DNA from: JAXGXJ01 sp963816155 | GTDB taxonomy: Bacteria; Actinomycetota; Thermoleophilia; RBG-16-64-13 | Direction of reading: 5' to 3' | Assembly (NCBI GenBank): GCA_963816155.1 | Contig: CAWFJE010000002.1 | Coordinates: 62,001-126,000 of the forward strand | Length of the DNA stretch: 64,000 nt | Shown here: piece after piece, positions 25,076-34,153 of the stretch | Numbering within the stretch: the stretch's first letter is position 1 | Layout: the number at the start of each line of letters is the position of its first letter | Notes under the pieces: generated by a model | Told to the model about the DNA's origin: nothing | What the model saw: the letters and a program-made list of their open reading frames with translations, nothing else | Database searches by the model: none | Program-made: the position numbers and the translations under genes

Positions 25076-25953
25076 TGTCGACCTCCTTCGCCCGAAGCCC
25101 GCTGGACCGCCCGCTCGAGTGCGTCTTTGACGAGGACCCTTACCATCTCCCTGCGGTACTCGGCCGTCGAGCGTACGTCGGAGATGGGAGTGGCGGCCTG
25201 CATGGCCGCCTCCGCCGCACCCGCGATCGTTTCCGCGTCCATCTGGCTGCCCAGCAGCAGAAGCTCGGCTTCGCCCGCTCGGACAGGCGTGGGGGCCACG
25301 GCGCCCAAGGCGATCCTGGCGTCTGTGCAGACGCCGTCGGCCATCTGCACCAGGACGGCGGCATTGACCTTAGCGATGTCCTCCGAGGTTTTCGAGAGTT
25401 TCCCGAAGGCGCCCCCGGAGCCCGGCGCCGGCAAAGGCAGCAGGACTTCTGTGACGATCTCATGCGGTTTCACCGCCGTCTGACCGGGGCCTACGAAGAA
25501 CTCCTCGATGGGCACCTCTCGTTGCGGGCCTGTTCCGGTGATCACGACACGGGCTCCAAGCGCGAACAGGGCCGGAGCCACATCCGAGGCGGGCGTGCCC
25601 ACACAGAGATTGCCGACGGCCGTGCCCATGACCTTGGTCTGCACAGACACGATGGAGCCGATCGCTTCAGAGAGCAAAGACCATTCTTCTCTGGTCTCGG
25701 GATCCGACTCGACCTGCCGGAGGCTCGCCAAGGCCCCGAACCTCAGGCCGGAGTCATCCCGGCGCACATGATCCAGGCCGGGTATCCTCTGAAGACTGAC
25801 CACCTTCTCAGGCAGCACTTGGCGCAACCTCATCTTGAGCACGAGGTCGACGCCCCCGGCAAGGGCTCTTGCCTTCTGTCCGTCGATCATCTCCACCGCT
25901 TCGCCCACCGTCGTGGGCTCCACGAACTCGAACGGCAACAATACTCGGTGCAT
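25072..25953 (-). CDS. Molybdenum hydroxylase FAD subunit (CoxM/XdhB family)
   Basis: 293 residues; transfers electrons to the final acceptor. FAD-binding motifs ALAGGVDLVLKMRL and VGNLCVGTPASDVAPAL are clear, the second being the TxGGN-type phosphate loop in the form TAVGNL. C-terminal CO-dehydrogenase flavoprotein domain from about residue 170. First of three hydroxylase genes; order FAD, FeS, Mo is the common one. Confidence 0.94.
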   Translation of the reverse strand: MHRVLLPFEFVEPTTVGEAVEMIDGQKARALAGGVDLVLKMRLRQVLPEKVVSLQRIPGLDHVRRDDSGLRFGALASLRQVESDPETREEWSLLSEAIGSIVSVQTKVMGTAVGNLCVGTPASDVAPALFALGARVVITGTGPQREVPIEEFFVGPGQTAVKPHEIVTEVLLPLPAPGSGGAFGKLSKTSEDIAKVNAAVLVQMADGVCTDARIALGAVAPTPVRAGEAELLLLGSQMDAETIAGAAEAAMQAATPISDVRSTAEYRREMVRVLVKDALERAVQRASGEGGRQ

Positions 25954-26013
25954 TCACTCCATCCTTCTACGCGTGTACATACTGGGCCGTCGGAACAGCC
26001 GGGACCCTCGAGC

Positions 26014-26871
26014 TCAGTCGTAGTACTGGGGCGCCGCCTTCAGAGTGAGGAACTGTTCCTGGTCGTGGCCGAAGAAGATCTGCCCTTCCTCCTTCTCCAC
26101 CAAATCGCGCACTCGTTTGAAGCTGTGCAGTTCTCCGGCTGCGGACCACGTGAAGGCATGCGGGATCCCGGCCGCGTAGCCATTCACCGGAACGTCGTAG
26201 TACATGCCCCTTGTCTCGCAGGCCGACAGGAAGACCGGGCCCGTCTTCGGTAGGCGGACCATAAGGTTCTGGAAGCCCGGGGTGTGCCCGGGGAGCGACA
26301 GGATCTCCACATCCCGGCCCACCAGTTCGTAGTCACCCTTGATGTAGAGGTAGTCCAGACCGGGCACCTCGAAGAGCTTGCGTACGTACATCCAGGAATG
26401 GAACTGCTCCACGGCCGGCTCGTCTCCCGGCCGGGGGGGAACGCCTATGCGGCTCGCGTAGTCCTGCTCAGTCTCTTGGACCACGATCTTGGCCTTGGTA
26501 CCGGCAAACGCCGGCAGATAGCCCACGTGCTCACTCATGAGGTGAGAAATGACCACGTAGTCGATGTCCTCAGGCTTCACCCCGATCTTGGCCAGTTGCT
26601 CGACGGGGTTCTGGTCGGGCGCCTGCTTAACGTGGATCCCTTCCGGTCCCCTTCGATGGGGGAAGCCCACGAACTGGCGGAAATCCTGCAACGTGAAGCC
26701 CAGGTCGAAGACGATCTTGGCCTTGGGATGATCGATGAAGTACTGGCAATTGCGGATACCGAACGGTGCCGCCGTGTACTCCTGACCCGTGTCGGCCTCA
26801 GTGCCGAAGTGCTGTAGAAACCCTCTTTCCGTCCACAACTGCCCACAATCCAAGACGTACAGCTTCATCAT
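26014..26871 (-). CDS. Metallo-beta-lactamase-fold protein with altered metal site
   Basis: 285 residues, resembling the N-acyl homoserine lactonase branch in length and layout (MKLYVLDCGQ start, FDLGFTLQDFRQ, GHTPGFQNLMV). The usual HxHxDH is replaced by SHLMSEH, losing the second His and the Asp, and the strand that normally ends GD reads FLSACETRG. GHTPG is kept. Either a metal-poor enzyme, a different chemistry or a non-catalytic fold; a lactone or cyclic amide product of the neighbouring hydroxylase/hydantoinase is a plausible ligand. ATG 26871 follows GGAGGG. Confidence 0.75.
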   Translation of the reverse strand: MMKLYVLDCGQLWTERGFLQHFGTEADTGQEYTAAPFGIRNCQYFIDHPKAKIVFDLGFTLQDFRQFVGFPHRRGPEGIHVKQAPDQNPVEQLAKIGVKPEDIDYVVISHLMSEHVGYLPAFAGTKAKIVVQETEQDYASRIGVPPRPGDEPAVEQFHSWMYVRKLFEVPGLDYLYIKGDYELVGRDVEILSLPGHTPGFQNLMVRLPKTGPVFLSACETRGMYYDVPVNGYAAGIPHAFTWSAAGELHSFKRVRDLVEKEEGQIFFGHDQEQFLTLKAAPQYYD

Positions 26872-26881
26872 GCGCCCTCCG

Positions 26882-27289
26882 TCAGTCTTTGCGAACCGCG
26901 ACCACGTCGAATTCCACCAGCATGTCGTCATGGGAAAGAGAGACCGGCATCATGAACGTGCTGGCGGGTGGTTCCTCTATCAGTCCCGGCGCGTGCTTCT
27001 GCCAGTATTCCCACTCCGTGGACCTCATGATGGAGTAGTCACTTACGTCCTTGAGGTAGATCACCGTCTTGACGATGTGGTCCATGTCGCTACCGGCTTC
27101 TTCGAGCGCGGCCCGCACCTTGTCCAACGCGACGAGTATCTGATCCTTCACGTCGGCGGAGGACACACCGCCGGTCTCCATGGTGCGGCCGCTCATGCCG
27201 GATAGAAACACCAGGTCTCCCACGACCACGGACTTCGCGAAACGCTGTTTCTCCCCGGCATAGTACAGGGGATAGGTCTTCTTCTTCAT
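26882..27289 (-). CDS. Rid-family (YjgF/UK114) protein lacking the canonical arginine
   Basis: 135 residues. RidA proteins hydrolyse reactive enamines/imines. The fold is clear: VVGDLVFLSGMSG, VKDQILVALDKVRAALEEAGSD and DMDHIVKTVIYLKDV. The position of the essential Arg in PAR(S/T) reads PAST here, so it belongs to a divergent Rid group and probably lacks classical deaminase activity; such proteins often sit in ring-cleavage operons. The GGAGG ribosome binding site overlaps the restored hyuB stop. Confidence 0.82.
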   Translation of the reverse strand: MKKKTYPLYYAGEKQRFAKSVVVGDLVFLSGMSGRTMETGGVSSADVKDQILVALDKVRAALEEAGSDMDHIVKTVIYLKDVSDYSIMRSTEWEYWQKHAPGLIEEPPASTFMMPVSLSHDDMLVEFDVVAVRKD

Positions 27290-27302
27290 GTACGCTTCCT
27301 CC

Positions 27303-29154
27303 TCAGGGTATCTGCTGATCGATGCCGACGATTCGGAACGCCCTGCGGGCGAACGGCTCTGTCATCTGGTCGATGAATATGCCCTCTCGCTTCCACTCCT
27401 TCTTGAGCCCGGCGCGATTCTCCCTCGGTGGCTACACGATCGACCAGCCCTGTGGCCGGATCGAGGACGGCTCCGTAGTCTCTCTCAGCACTCTGCGCCG
27501 ATACCAAGCCGATGTCCAGGTCGTGCTGAAGATGGTCGAGATCACGTTCCAGCGGGTCACCATACCCCCCGCCGCCCGGCGCTCGAAAATAGAGGACGTC
27601 ACCCTCGCGGGCCACCTCGCCGCCGGCACGGTCTATCGGCGTCTCGGTACCATCCGCGTGGATGATCTTGTTCTCACCGTGGAGCCCGGGCATGCCCCCG
27701 AATATGCCGTAGGGCGGGATCACGCAGCGGTCGTTCGCGCCACCCACCTCGCATTCGTGACCCACCGGACGCATGACGGTGATCCCCGACATCCCACCTC
27801 TGAAGCGCCCCGGCCCACCCGAATCGGGGTAGAAGGCGTACTCCTCTACCAAGAACGGAAACCTGGTCTCGAAGACCTCCATGGCCACCTGCGAGACGCT
27901 ACCGCCGATGCGGGGACCACCCGCGAGCTCGAAGCCGTCTTTCGTAGCTCTGGCTCCCCAAGCGGTGGGGTCAGAGCCCAGGTACCACGCGTAGTACTCG
28001 CCTGTCCGCGGATCGAAACCGCCGGCGATGTGAGCGGTAGCGGTCCCGGAGTCCGCCGCGATGACCCTCTCCGGGATCACCCGGGCCAAAGCGCAGCTGA
28101 GCGTGTCGATGATGCGCAGAGACGTCTCCGTGTTGCCGCTCACCACCGGCGCAGGGAAGCGCGCGTTCACGACCCGGCCCTCGGGAGCGATGATCTTGAT
28201 CGGGCGGTAGCACCCATGGTTCTTGGGAATAGAGGGATCCGTCAGGTTGAACATGGCGCAATAGGTGGCCGAATGCACCACTCCAAGAACGCAGTTGGCC
28301 GGTCCCTTCACCTGCGCATCTGACCCGCTGAAGTCCATAGTGATGTCGCTGCCCTCCACCGTGATGCGCACGTGGATCTTGACCGGGCGATCCTTGTCGA
28401 TACCATCATTGTCCAGATAGTCCTCGAAACTGTAGACGCCATCGGGGATTCTCTCAATCTCGGCCCGCATCAGCTGTTCCGAGTAGTCCATAGCCCACTC
28501 CATAGCCGCCTGCATCACCGGCGCGCCATGCTTGTGGAATAACTCCTCGATCCGTCTTTCTCCCAGTCGGCAGCCGGCGACCTGCGCCTGAAGATCACCC
28601 CACGAGAACTGAGGCACCCGCACATTGGCCAGGAAGAGGTCCTTGACGCCCTCGTTCAGGACGCCCTGATCGTAGAGTTTGATCGGTGGGAGCCGCACCC
28701 CCTCTTGGAAGATGCTCACCGTGTCGCCGGCGAAGCTGCCCGGATGCATGCCGCCGATGTCGCCGTGATGGCCGCGGGACACGGAGTAGGCCACCAGTTC
28801 ACCCTCGTGGTGGATGGGCGCGATAATATCCACATCCGGTAGGTGAGTGCCTCCCGGAAACGGGTTGTTGTGGATCATCACATCGCCCCTCTTCAGGTTC
28901 TCCCTTCCGAAACGATCGATGATGGCCCGGGCGCTCAGCTCGAGTGCCCCCAAGTGGACGGCCACCCCCATAGAAGAGGCGATCAGCCGTCCCTCGCCAT
29001 CCAGGAGGGCCGTGGAGAAGTCGAGAACCTCGTTGAAGATGGGGTGGTAAGAGGTACGTTTGAGCACCTCAGCCATCTCCAAGGGGACGGATTCCATCAG
29101 GCTGCGCAAGACCCCGAGGGTGAAGGCGTCATGGCTTCCGCTCAATCCGGCCAC
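27303..29154 (-). pseudogene. hyuB: N-methylhydantoinase B/oxoprolinase beta subunit (HyuB), frameshifted at the C-terminus
   Basis: Second subunit of an ATP-dependent cyclic amidase. GTG 29154 begins two bases after the hyuA stop with GGAGG at six bases. The main frame is complete through MIHNNPFPGGTHLPDVDI, SRGHHGDIGG and the Gly-rich RAPGGGGYGDPLERD. After VATEG at about 27423 it drifts into a basic nonsense tail, while a one-base shift gives ENRAGLKKEWKREGIFIDQ and ends at TGA 27305-27303, directly beside the next gene's ribosome binding site. A one-base insertion in the CCC at 27422-27424 explains it. Only the extreme C-terminus is affected, so function might survive. Confidence 0.88.
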
Positions 29155-29155
29155 G

Positions 29156-31279
29156 TCACACCTCCCTGGTCGTGTCGCCTGCTTCACCCTGCACGGCCAA
29201 CTCCACGATCAGAGTGCCGTGTTTGTCGACCTCCGCCGTCTCCCCCGGCGGCAGCACCGTGGTGGTATCCATCTGTTCGACGATGGCCGGGCCGACGAGG
29301 ATGTTGTTCGCCTTGAGCCGCGACCGTTCGTAGGTATTGCAGTCGATGTATCCACCGGCTTCCTCGAAGAATACCTGCCTGGTGCCTTTGTAGGCTGAGC
29401 TTGGATCGGGCGTCCCAACCTCGATCTCCAGCATGCTCTCCCGCGGCAGGGGCCCGATGGCCGCCACCGTGAGGGTCATGAATTCGATCTCCGACTCGCG
29501 CGATGCGTGCCCGAACAAGTGCAGGTGTTTGTCGTGGAAAAGGTCGATGAGCTTCCTGAGGGTCTCGTCGTTCATATCCTGAGCCAGTTCGCAGGGTATC
29601 TCCACGGGCACCTCGTGAGCCTGGCCGAGGTACCTCATATCGATCTCGTGCCGCATGATGATCTGGTCGGACGTGAAGCCGAGTTCCTGTATCTGAGCGA
29701 CGGCCTCCTGCTCGATCTCTGTGAAGATCGCCTGCATGCGAGAGGGATCCGCCAGGCTACCCCGCGCGACATAGGAGCGGTGCACGTCATAGCGCGCGTC
29801 GGCGGTGATCAGACCCACGGCGGAGAAGACACCGGCGTTGAGAGGCACGATCACCCTTGGTATGCGCAGCTCCTGGGCCATGTGAACTGCGTGGATGGCG
29901 GCCGTTCCTCCCGACACCACCATGCTGAAGTCGCGTGGGTCGTGTCCCCGCTGTATGGTGATGACCCGAGTGGCCCCGATCATGTTCGCGTTCACCAGCC
30001 TGTAGATGCCGTGGGCCGCCTCGGCCAGGCCCATCCCCAAGGGGTCTGCGATCTTCTTCTTGATGGCCAGACGGGCAGCCTCGACGTCCACAGTCATCTC
30101 CCCGCCCAGATAGTAGTCGGCGTTGATATACCCGAGCACCAGATCCGCATCGCTGACCGTGGGCTCGGTGCCGCCTTTCCCGTAGCAGGCCGGGCCGGGG
30201 ACCGAACCCGCGCTCCGCGGACCCACATGGACGCCGCCCCCCTTGTCGATCCAGGCGATGCTTCCGCCTCCCGCGCCGATCTCCGCCATGTCCATCACCG
30301 GCGCCCCGATGAAGTACCGGGATCCCACCCAGAAACGACTGGTCACCTCGGGAGTACCGTCTCGCACCACGCAGACCTTGGCCGTCGTACCCCCCATGTC
30401 GAAGGAGATGACGTCCGAGTATCCCAGAGACACCCCCAGCTGAGCCGCAGCCGTCACGCCGCCGGCGGGGCCGGAGTCGATGGTATAGACAGGACGATGC
30501 GCGGCGACCTGGGACGACATGATGCCGCCGCTGGATTGCATCAGGTACAGCTCCTTCTGGAAGCCCTCGGCCTTCAAGAGGTCACGCAATTTGCCCAAGT
30601 AGGACTGCATGATGGGCATAACGTAGGCATTGACGGTCGCCGTACTGAGGCGCTCGTACTCCCGGATGATGGGAAGGATCTCGCTGGAGACCGAGAGATG
30701 CACTCCTGGAAGCAGCTCACGGACGATCTCGGCCGTACGTTGCTCATGAGCAGGATTCATGAACGAGAAGAGGTAGCAGATCACGACGGCTTCAACCTCA
30801 AGGCGCTTCATCTGCGCTACAGCTTCCCGCACTGCGTCTTCATCCAAAGGCGTCAACACGTCACCCCGATAGTCGAGGCGCTCGGGTACTTCGAATCTGA
30901 GCGGCCGTCTCACCAAGGGATCATGGCCGCCCACGTAGTCCTGCGGCAGATCCATTTGCAGGTTGTACATGTCGTCGGGGTTGTCGATGACCCGTTGGCC
31001 TCGGCGCAGCTCCAGTATGTCCCGGAAGCCTTTGGTGGTGATCACGGCCACTCTGGCGCCCTTGTTCTCGATGACGGCGTTCACACCCACCGTCGTGCCG
31101 TGTGAGAAGAAGCTCACCGCGCTCAGATCGATGCCCGCCTTCTTGATCGCCTCGTACACTCCGGCCGATTCATCGAGAGGCGTCGTGGACGCCTTGGCGA
31201 CAGTGATACCGCCGCGCTCGTCGATAGCCACCAGGTCGGTGAAGGTGCCGCCGACGTCGACCCCAACCTTATATCTCAT
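29156..31279 (-). CDS. hyuA: N-methylhydantoinase A/oxoprolinase alpha subunit (HyuA)
   Basis: ATP-dependent ring-opening enzyme of the hydantoinase/5-oxoprolinase/acetone carboxylase family, acting with HyuB. 707 residues from ATG 31279 (GAGGTGGGG upstream); the longer frame to 31357 is rejected. Motifs: MRYKVGVDVGGTFTDLVAID ATP-site start, FFSHGTTVGVNAVIE, ISFDMGGTTAKVCVV and DSGPAGGVTAAAQLG. First gene of a leftward operon running to 22282. Confidence 0.94.
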   Translation of the reverse strand: MRYKVGVDVGGTFTDLVAIDERGGITVAKASTTPLDESAGVYEAIKKAGIDLSAVSFFSHGTTVGVNAVIENKGARVAVITTKGFRDILELRRGQRVIDNPDDMYNLQMDLPQDYVGGHDPLVRRPLRFEVPERLDYRGDVLTPLDEDAVREAVAQMKRLEVEAVVICYLFSFMNPAHEQRTAEIVRELLPGVHLSVSSEILPIIREYERLSTATVNAYVMPIMQSYLGKLRDLLKAEGFQKELYLMQSSGGIMSSQVAAHRPVYTIDSGPAGGVTAAAQLGVSLGYSDVISFDMGGTTAKVCVVRDGTPEVTSRFWVGSRYFIGAPVMDMAEIGAGGGSIAWIDKGGGVHVGPRSAGSVPGPACYGKGGTEPTVSDADLVLGYINADYYLGGEMTVDVEAARLAIKKKIADPLGMGLAEAAHGIYRLVNANMIGATRVITIQRGHDPRDFSMVVSGGTAAIHAVHMAQELRIPRVIVPLNAGVFSAVGLITADARYDVHRSYVARGSLADPSRMQAIFTEIEQEAVAQIQELGFTSDQIIMRHEIDMRYLGQAHEVPVEIPCELAQDMNDETLRKLIDLFHDKHLHLFGHASRESEIEFMTLTVAAIGPLPRESMLEIEVGTPDPSSAYKGTRQVFFEEAGGYIDCNTYERSRLKANNILVGPAIVEQMDTTTVLPPGETAEVDKHGTLIVELAVQGEAGDTTREV

Positions 31280-31328
31280 CCCCACCTCGCCCGAGTCGTG
31301 ATTGATCTCGGTCCCGGCAACCCGCTCC

Positions 31329-31357
31329 ATACTAGCGGCCGCGCACGATGCGCTCAA
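31329..31357 (-). promoter_or_regulatory. Candidate promoter of the hyu/molybdenum hydroxylase operon
   Basis: On the minus strand TTGAGC (31357-31352), a 17-base spacer and TAGTAT (31334-31329); each hexamer matches the sigma-70 consensus at four of six positions. About 50 bases upstream of the hyuA start. Nothing else is seen in the 168-base gap. Confidence 0.45.
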
Positions 31358-31447
31358 GCAATCTCGTCAGAGGCCCTGCATCCTGTCAGAACCAATTGCA
31401 TCCGCTCCCACAAGCGTGGTGAACGAGCCGGGACCGACCGCCGGGCC

Positions 31448-32950
31448 TCATTCAGGCGAAGTCAGAACCGCCAGACACTCATCGAGAAGTCGGCAGTGAA
31501 GGTCGACGTTCTCGGCGGTTGTGAAGGGACACGCAAGCGCCATGTTGTGGAAGGGGGTGAGGAGCACGCCCCGATTGAGCAGATACAGGTGGATGTAGGC
31601 CTCAAGTAAGGGGTTCCGGACCTCATGGGCCTCGCCGCCTGTGCGCGGCGGCTCAGGGTTGAACAAGTACTCCACCCGCGCGCCTACGCGACTGACGTGC
31701 CAGGGTAGCTTGTGCCGCCCCAGAACGGCCGCTATGCCCTGTGCGAGCGCTTCGGCCAGAGCGACCATGTGCGCATAGTTGTCCTCGGTCATGACTTTGT
31801 CCAACGTAGCCCGGACGGCGGCCATCTGCAGGGCGCTGCCGGCCAGCGTCCCGCCAAAGCCAAAGTGATTGATGGGCTCACCCGGCTTGAAGTGCGGAAG
31901 GACGGACCAGATCTGTTCGGCCATCTCCATAGAACTACCCCAGACCGCCACCGGCACACCTCCGGCGATACTCTTGCCCAGGACGAAGAAGTCCGGGTGC
32001 AGACCATAGGCCCGCGTGTAGCCGCCCGGGCCGGTGGAGATGGTATGGGTCTCGTCGATGACCAGTGGAACCCCATGCTCCCGGGTGAGGCACCGAAGGA
32101 CGTCATGGTAGCCGGGCAGTGCCGGGACCATGCCGATGTTGGTCAACATGGGCTCGGTGAGGACACAGGCCACGTCCCCGGAGGCGAGAGCGTCTTCGAG
32201 GCCGTCCTCGTCGTTGAATTCGACGCAGCGCGTGGTTTGTTCGTGACGCATGGCGTTCGGATGCACGCCCGTCCTCGGCACCATCATCAGCTCGTGATCC
32301 AGCTCCACTTGAGTCTCGTCCACGCTGCCGTGATAGTTGCCATTGAAGGTGATGATCTTGTCCCGGCCGGTGATCATGCGGCACAGTCTGATGATGAAGC
32401 GGTTGGCGTCCGTGGCGGAGGTCGTGACCTGCCAGAAGGGAAGGCCGAAGCGGCGTGCCAACTCCTCCCCCACCCAGACAGAGTCCTCGGTGGGCAGCAT
32501 GGTGGTTGACCCCCGCCGGAGCTGAGCTTCGATGGCTTCCACCACGGCGGGGTTGGCATGACCAAACATAGCCCCGGTGTCGCCCAGGGCGAAGTCCACG
32601 TATTCGTTACCATCTACGTCGATCACGCGGGCCCCCTCGGCTCTCTCGACATAGATGGGATTGCTGCCCGGCCACTGCTGCATCCAGTGCATCGGAGCTC
32701 CGTAGAGGAAGTGCTCGCGGCCGCGGGCGTAGAGGGTTGCGGAGCGAGGGTGATCAGCGTCGAACCGGCCCAGCTCACGCTTGAGTAGCGCGGCCGCCCG
32801 GTCCAGGTCGATGCCTATCACTGCGGCCAACGAGTCACCCGGCCTATCGGACGTCGGGTCGCTTTGCTTCTCGGGCGGCGAGTCGCCCGGCCGCGCGTGT
32901 TCGTCACGAGGTTCAGGCATGTCGGGTTGACGCCTCCGGGCGGCGGACAT
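31448..32950 (-). CDS. Class III (GSA-type) aminotransferase
   Basis: PLP-dependent aminotransferase, 500 residues, with a 50-residue hydrophilic N-terminal extension rich in Pro, Asp and Arg. Family marks: VDGNEYVDFALGDTGAMFGH, FNGNYHGSVDETQ, VLTEPMLTNIGM, the PLP Asp in LVIDETHTIST and the Schiff-base Lys in LGKSIAGGVPVAV. Substrate unknown; glutamate-1-semialdehyde aminomutase itself is less likely because the N-terminus and context differ. Not in an obvious operon; leftward, ending 168 bases before hyuA. Confidence 0.85.
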   Translation of the reverse strand: MSAARRRQPDMPEPRDEHARPGDSPPEKQSDPTSDRPGDSLAAVIGIDLDRAAALLKRELGRFDADHPRSATLYARGREHFLYGAPMHWMQQWPGSNPIYVERAEGARVIDVDGNEYVDFALGDTGAMFGHANPAVVEAIEAQLRRGSTTMLPTEDSVWVGEELARRFGLPFWQVTTSATDANRFIIRLCRMITGRDKIITFNGNYHGSVDETQVELDHELMMVPRTGVHPNAMRHEQTTRCVEFNDEDGLEDALASGDVACVLTEPMLTNIGMVPALPGYHDVLRCLTREHGVPLVIDETHTISTGPGGYTRAYGLHPDFFVLGKSIAGGVPVAVWGSSMEMAEQIWSVLPHFKPGEPINHFGFGGTLAGSALQMAAVRATLDKVMTEDNYAHMVALAEALAQGIAAVLGRHKLPWHVSRVGARVEYLFNPEPPRTGGEAHEVRNPLLEAYIHLYLLNRGVLLTPFHNMALACPFTTAENVDLHCRLLDECLAVLTSPE

Positions 32951-33060
32951 CGTGCGTTTCCACCTCGTGGTTTCCCCGTTTGCTGCAATGACTCACTCTA
33001 TCACCGAGGCGACGATCCCCCGATCACCGCGTGAGACCGTCGAGCATCGAGGGCTCCGGC

Positions 33061-33950
33061 CTATCGCTCTCCCCGGCGCAGGAAGACCTTGATCAGCTCA
33101 TCGACGATGAGCAGGCCCAGCGCGAAGATGATGCACACCAGCCAGCGCCACCCATCCAGATGGGTCAATCCGAAGATACGCTGCAGAAAGCCCAGTTCCG
33201 TGGCGAGGACCGTCACCAGCAGCGCGAGACCCAGCAGTTTCAGCTGCCCGGCGATCGCCGAAGGTGTCGGCGCGCAGGGCCGTCCGGATCTCGCTGCGGC
33301 AGCTTACCCCGATGATGATGTTAAGCAGCGAGAAGAGCACGAAGCCCATGGTCGCTGCTACTGCGGGATCGGTGGCGTCGAAATAGTCCTCCACCACGAG
33401 GGTGCCGACGGCCATGAGCAGCCCGATGAACGCGATGCGGGTCCACTGCCAGGTCGTCAACACGGGCCGGCTCAGGGGCCGGGGCCTGCGCTCCATGAGG
33501 CCCTCGGAAGGCTTGTCGAAGCCGAGAGCGATGGCAAGCGGAACCTGCACCGCGAAGTTGATGTAGAGGACCGTGAGAGGCTGGAAGGGCGCGCCACCGA
33601 GGATCGTGAAGAGCGCGGCGCCCAAGTAGCTGACGATGAACGCCACCAAAGCCGTCATCTGGAAGCGGATGTACTTGGAGAGGTTGTCGTAGATGGCCCG
33701 GCCGTATTCCACCGCCTTGACGATGGTGGAGAAGTTGTCGTCCGCAAGGATCATGACCGCCGCCTCTTTGGAGACTTCGGTGCCGGTGATCCCCATCGCG
33801 ACGCCGATGTCGGCCTTCTTGAGCGCCGGGGCGTCGTTCACGCCGTCACCGGTCATGGCCACGATGTTGCCGGTCTTCTGCAGCATGGATACCAGGCGGA
33901 TCTAGGGCCGCGAACTGGGCTCCGGTGAGCGCGGTGCCCTCGACTCAGGA
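33061..33950 (-). pseudogene. C-terminal remnant of a P-type cation ATPase
   Basis: Recognisable pieces of a P2-type ATPase C-terminal half: ALTGAQFAAL (about 33910-33940), then in another frame RLVSMLQKTGNIVAMTGDGVNDAPALKKADIGVAMG (the hinge), membrane helices M5-M8, and, after a further frame change near 33265, QLKLLGLALLVTVLATELGFL to FLRRGER ending at TAG 33063-33061. The N-terminal two-thirds, including the DKTGT phosphorylation site, are gone, and about 22 residues between FAAL and RLVSML are missing. A degraded, non-functional gene. Confidence 0.88.
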
Positions 33951-34018
33951 AGCGCGCTACCCGCGGGCAGACGGCATATGGCGAATCGGCCAGGCAGTAG
34001 CGTCAAGTGCAGCGACAC
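33902..34018 (-). pseudogene. N-terminal fragment of an ACT-domain protein
   Basis: GTG 34018 follows GGAGG at four bases. The translation VSLHLTLLPGRFAICRLPAG resembles the start of small ACT-domain (aspartokinase-regulatory-like) proteins, whose N-terminus reads LTLLPERFAVCRLP or similar. After SALPE the sequence runs into the P-type ATPase fragment and stops at TAG 33904. This marks a deletion junction near 33945. Confidence 0.55.
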
Positions 34019-34153
34019 GAAGCCTCCATCGAGAACACCGGCAGCGTCGTCCCCCGGGACCGGCTGACTGTATCTGTCGCCCCTCGAGCCGCCAAGCGTC
34101 GGCGGACCGCTGACCGAGAGTTTCGGTGCGCGTGCTCCACCTCGCGGTAGTCC

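Noticed and set aside
26014..26871. Functional N-acyl homoserine lactonase
   Set aside because: Overall layout fits, but the HxHxDH metal motif is missing, so quorum-quenching activity is not supported.
31448..32950. Glutamate-1-semialdehyde aminomutase (hemL)
   Set aside because: Fold and PLP lysine agree, but a 50-residue N-terminal extension, divergent blocks and absence of heme genes make the specific name unsafe.
34019..34153. Terminator after the MFS gene (CCGCC-GGCGG hairpin)
   Set aside because: Stem of only five to six bases and no U-run, within ordinary GC-rich sequence.
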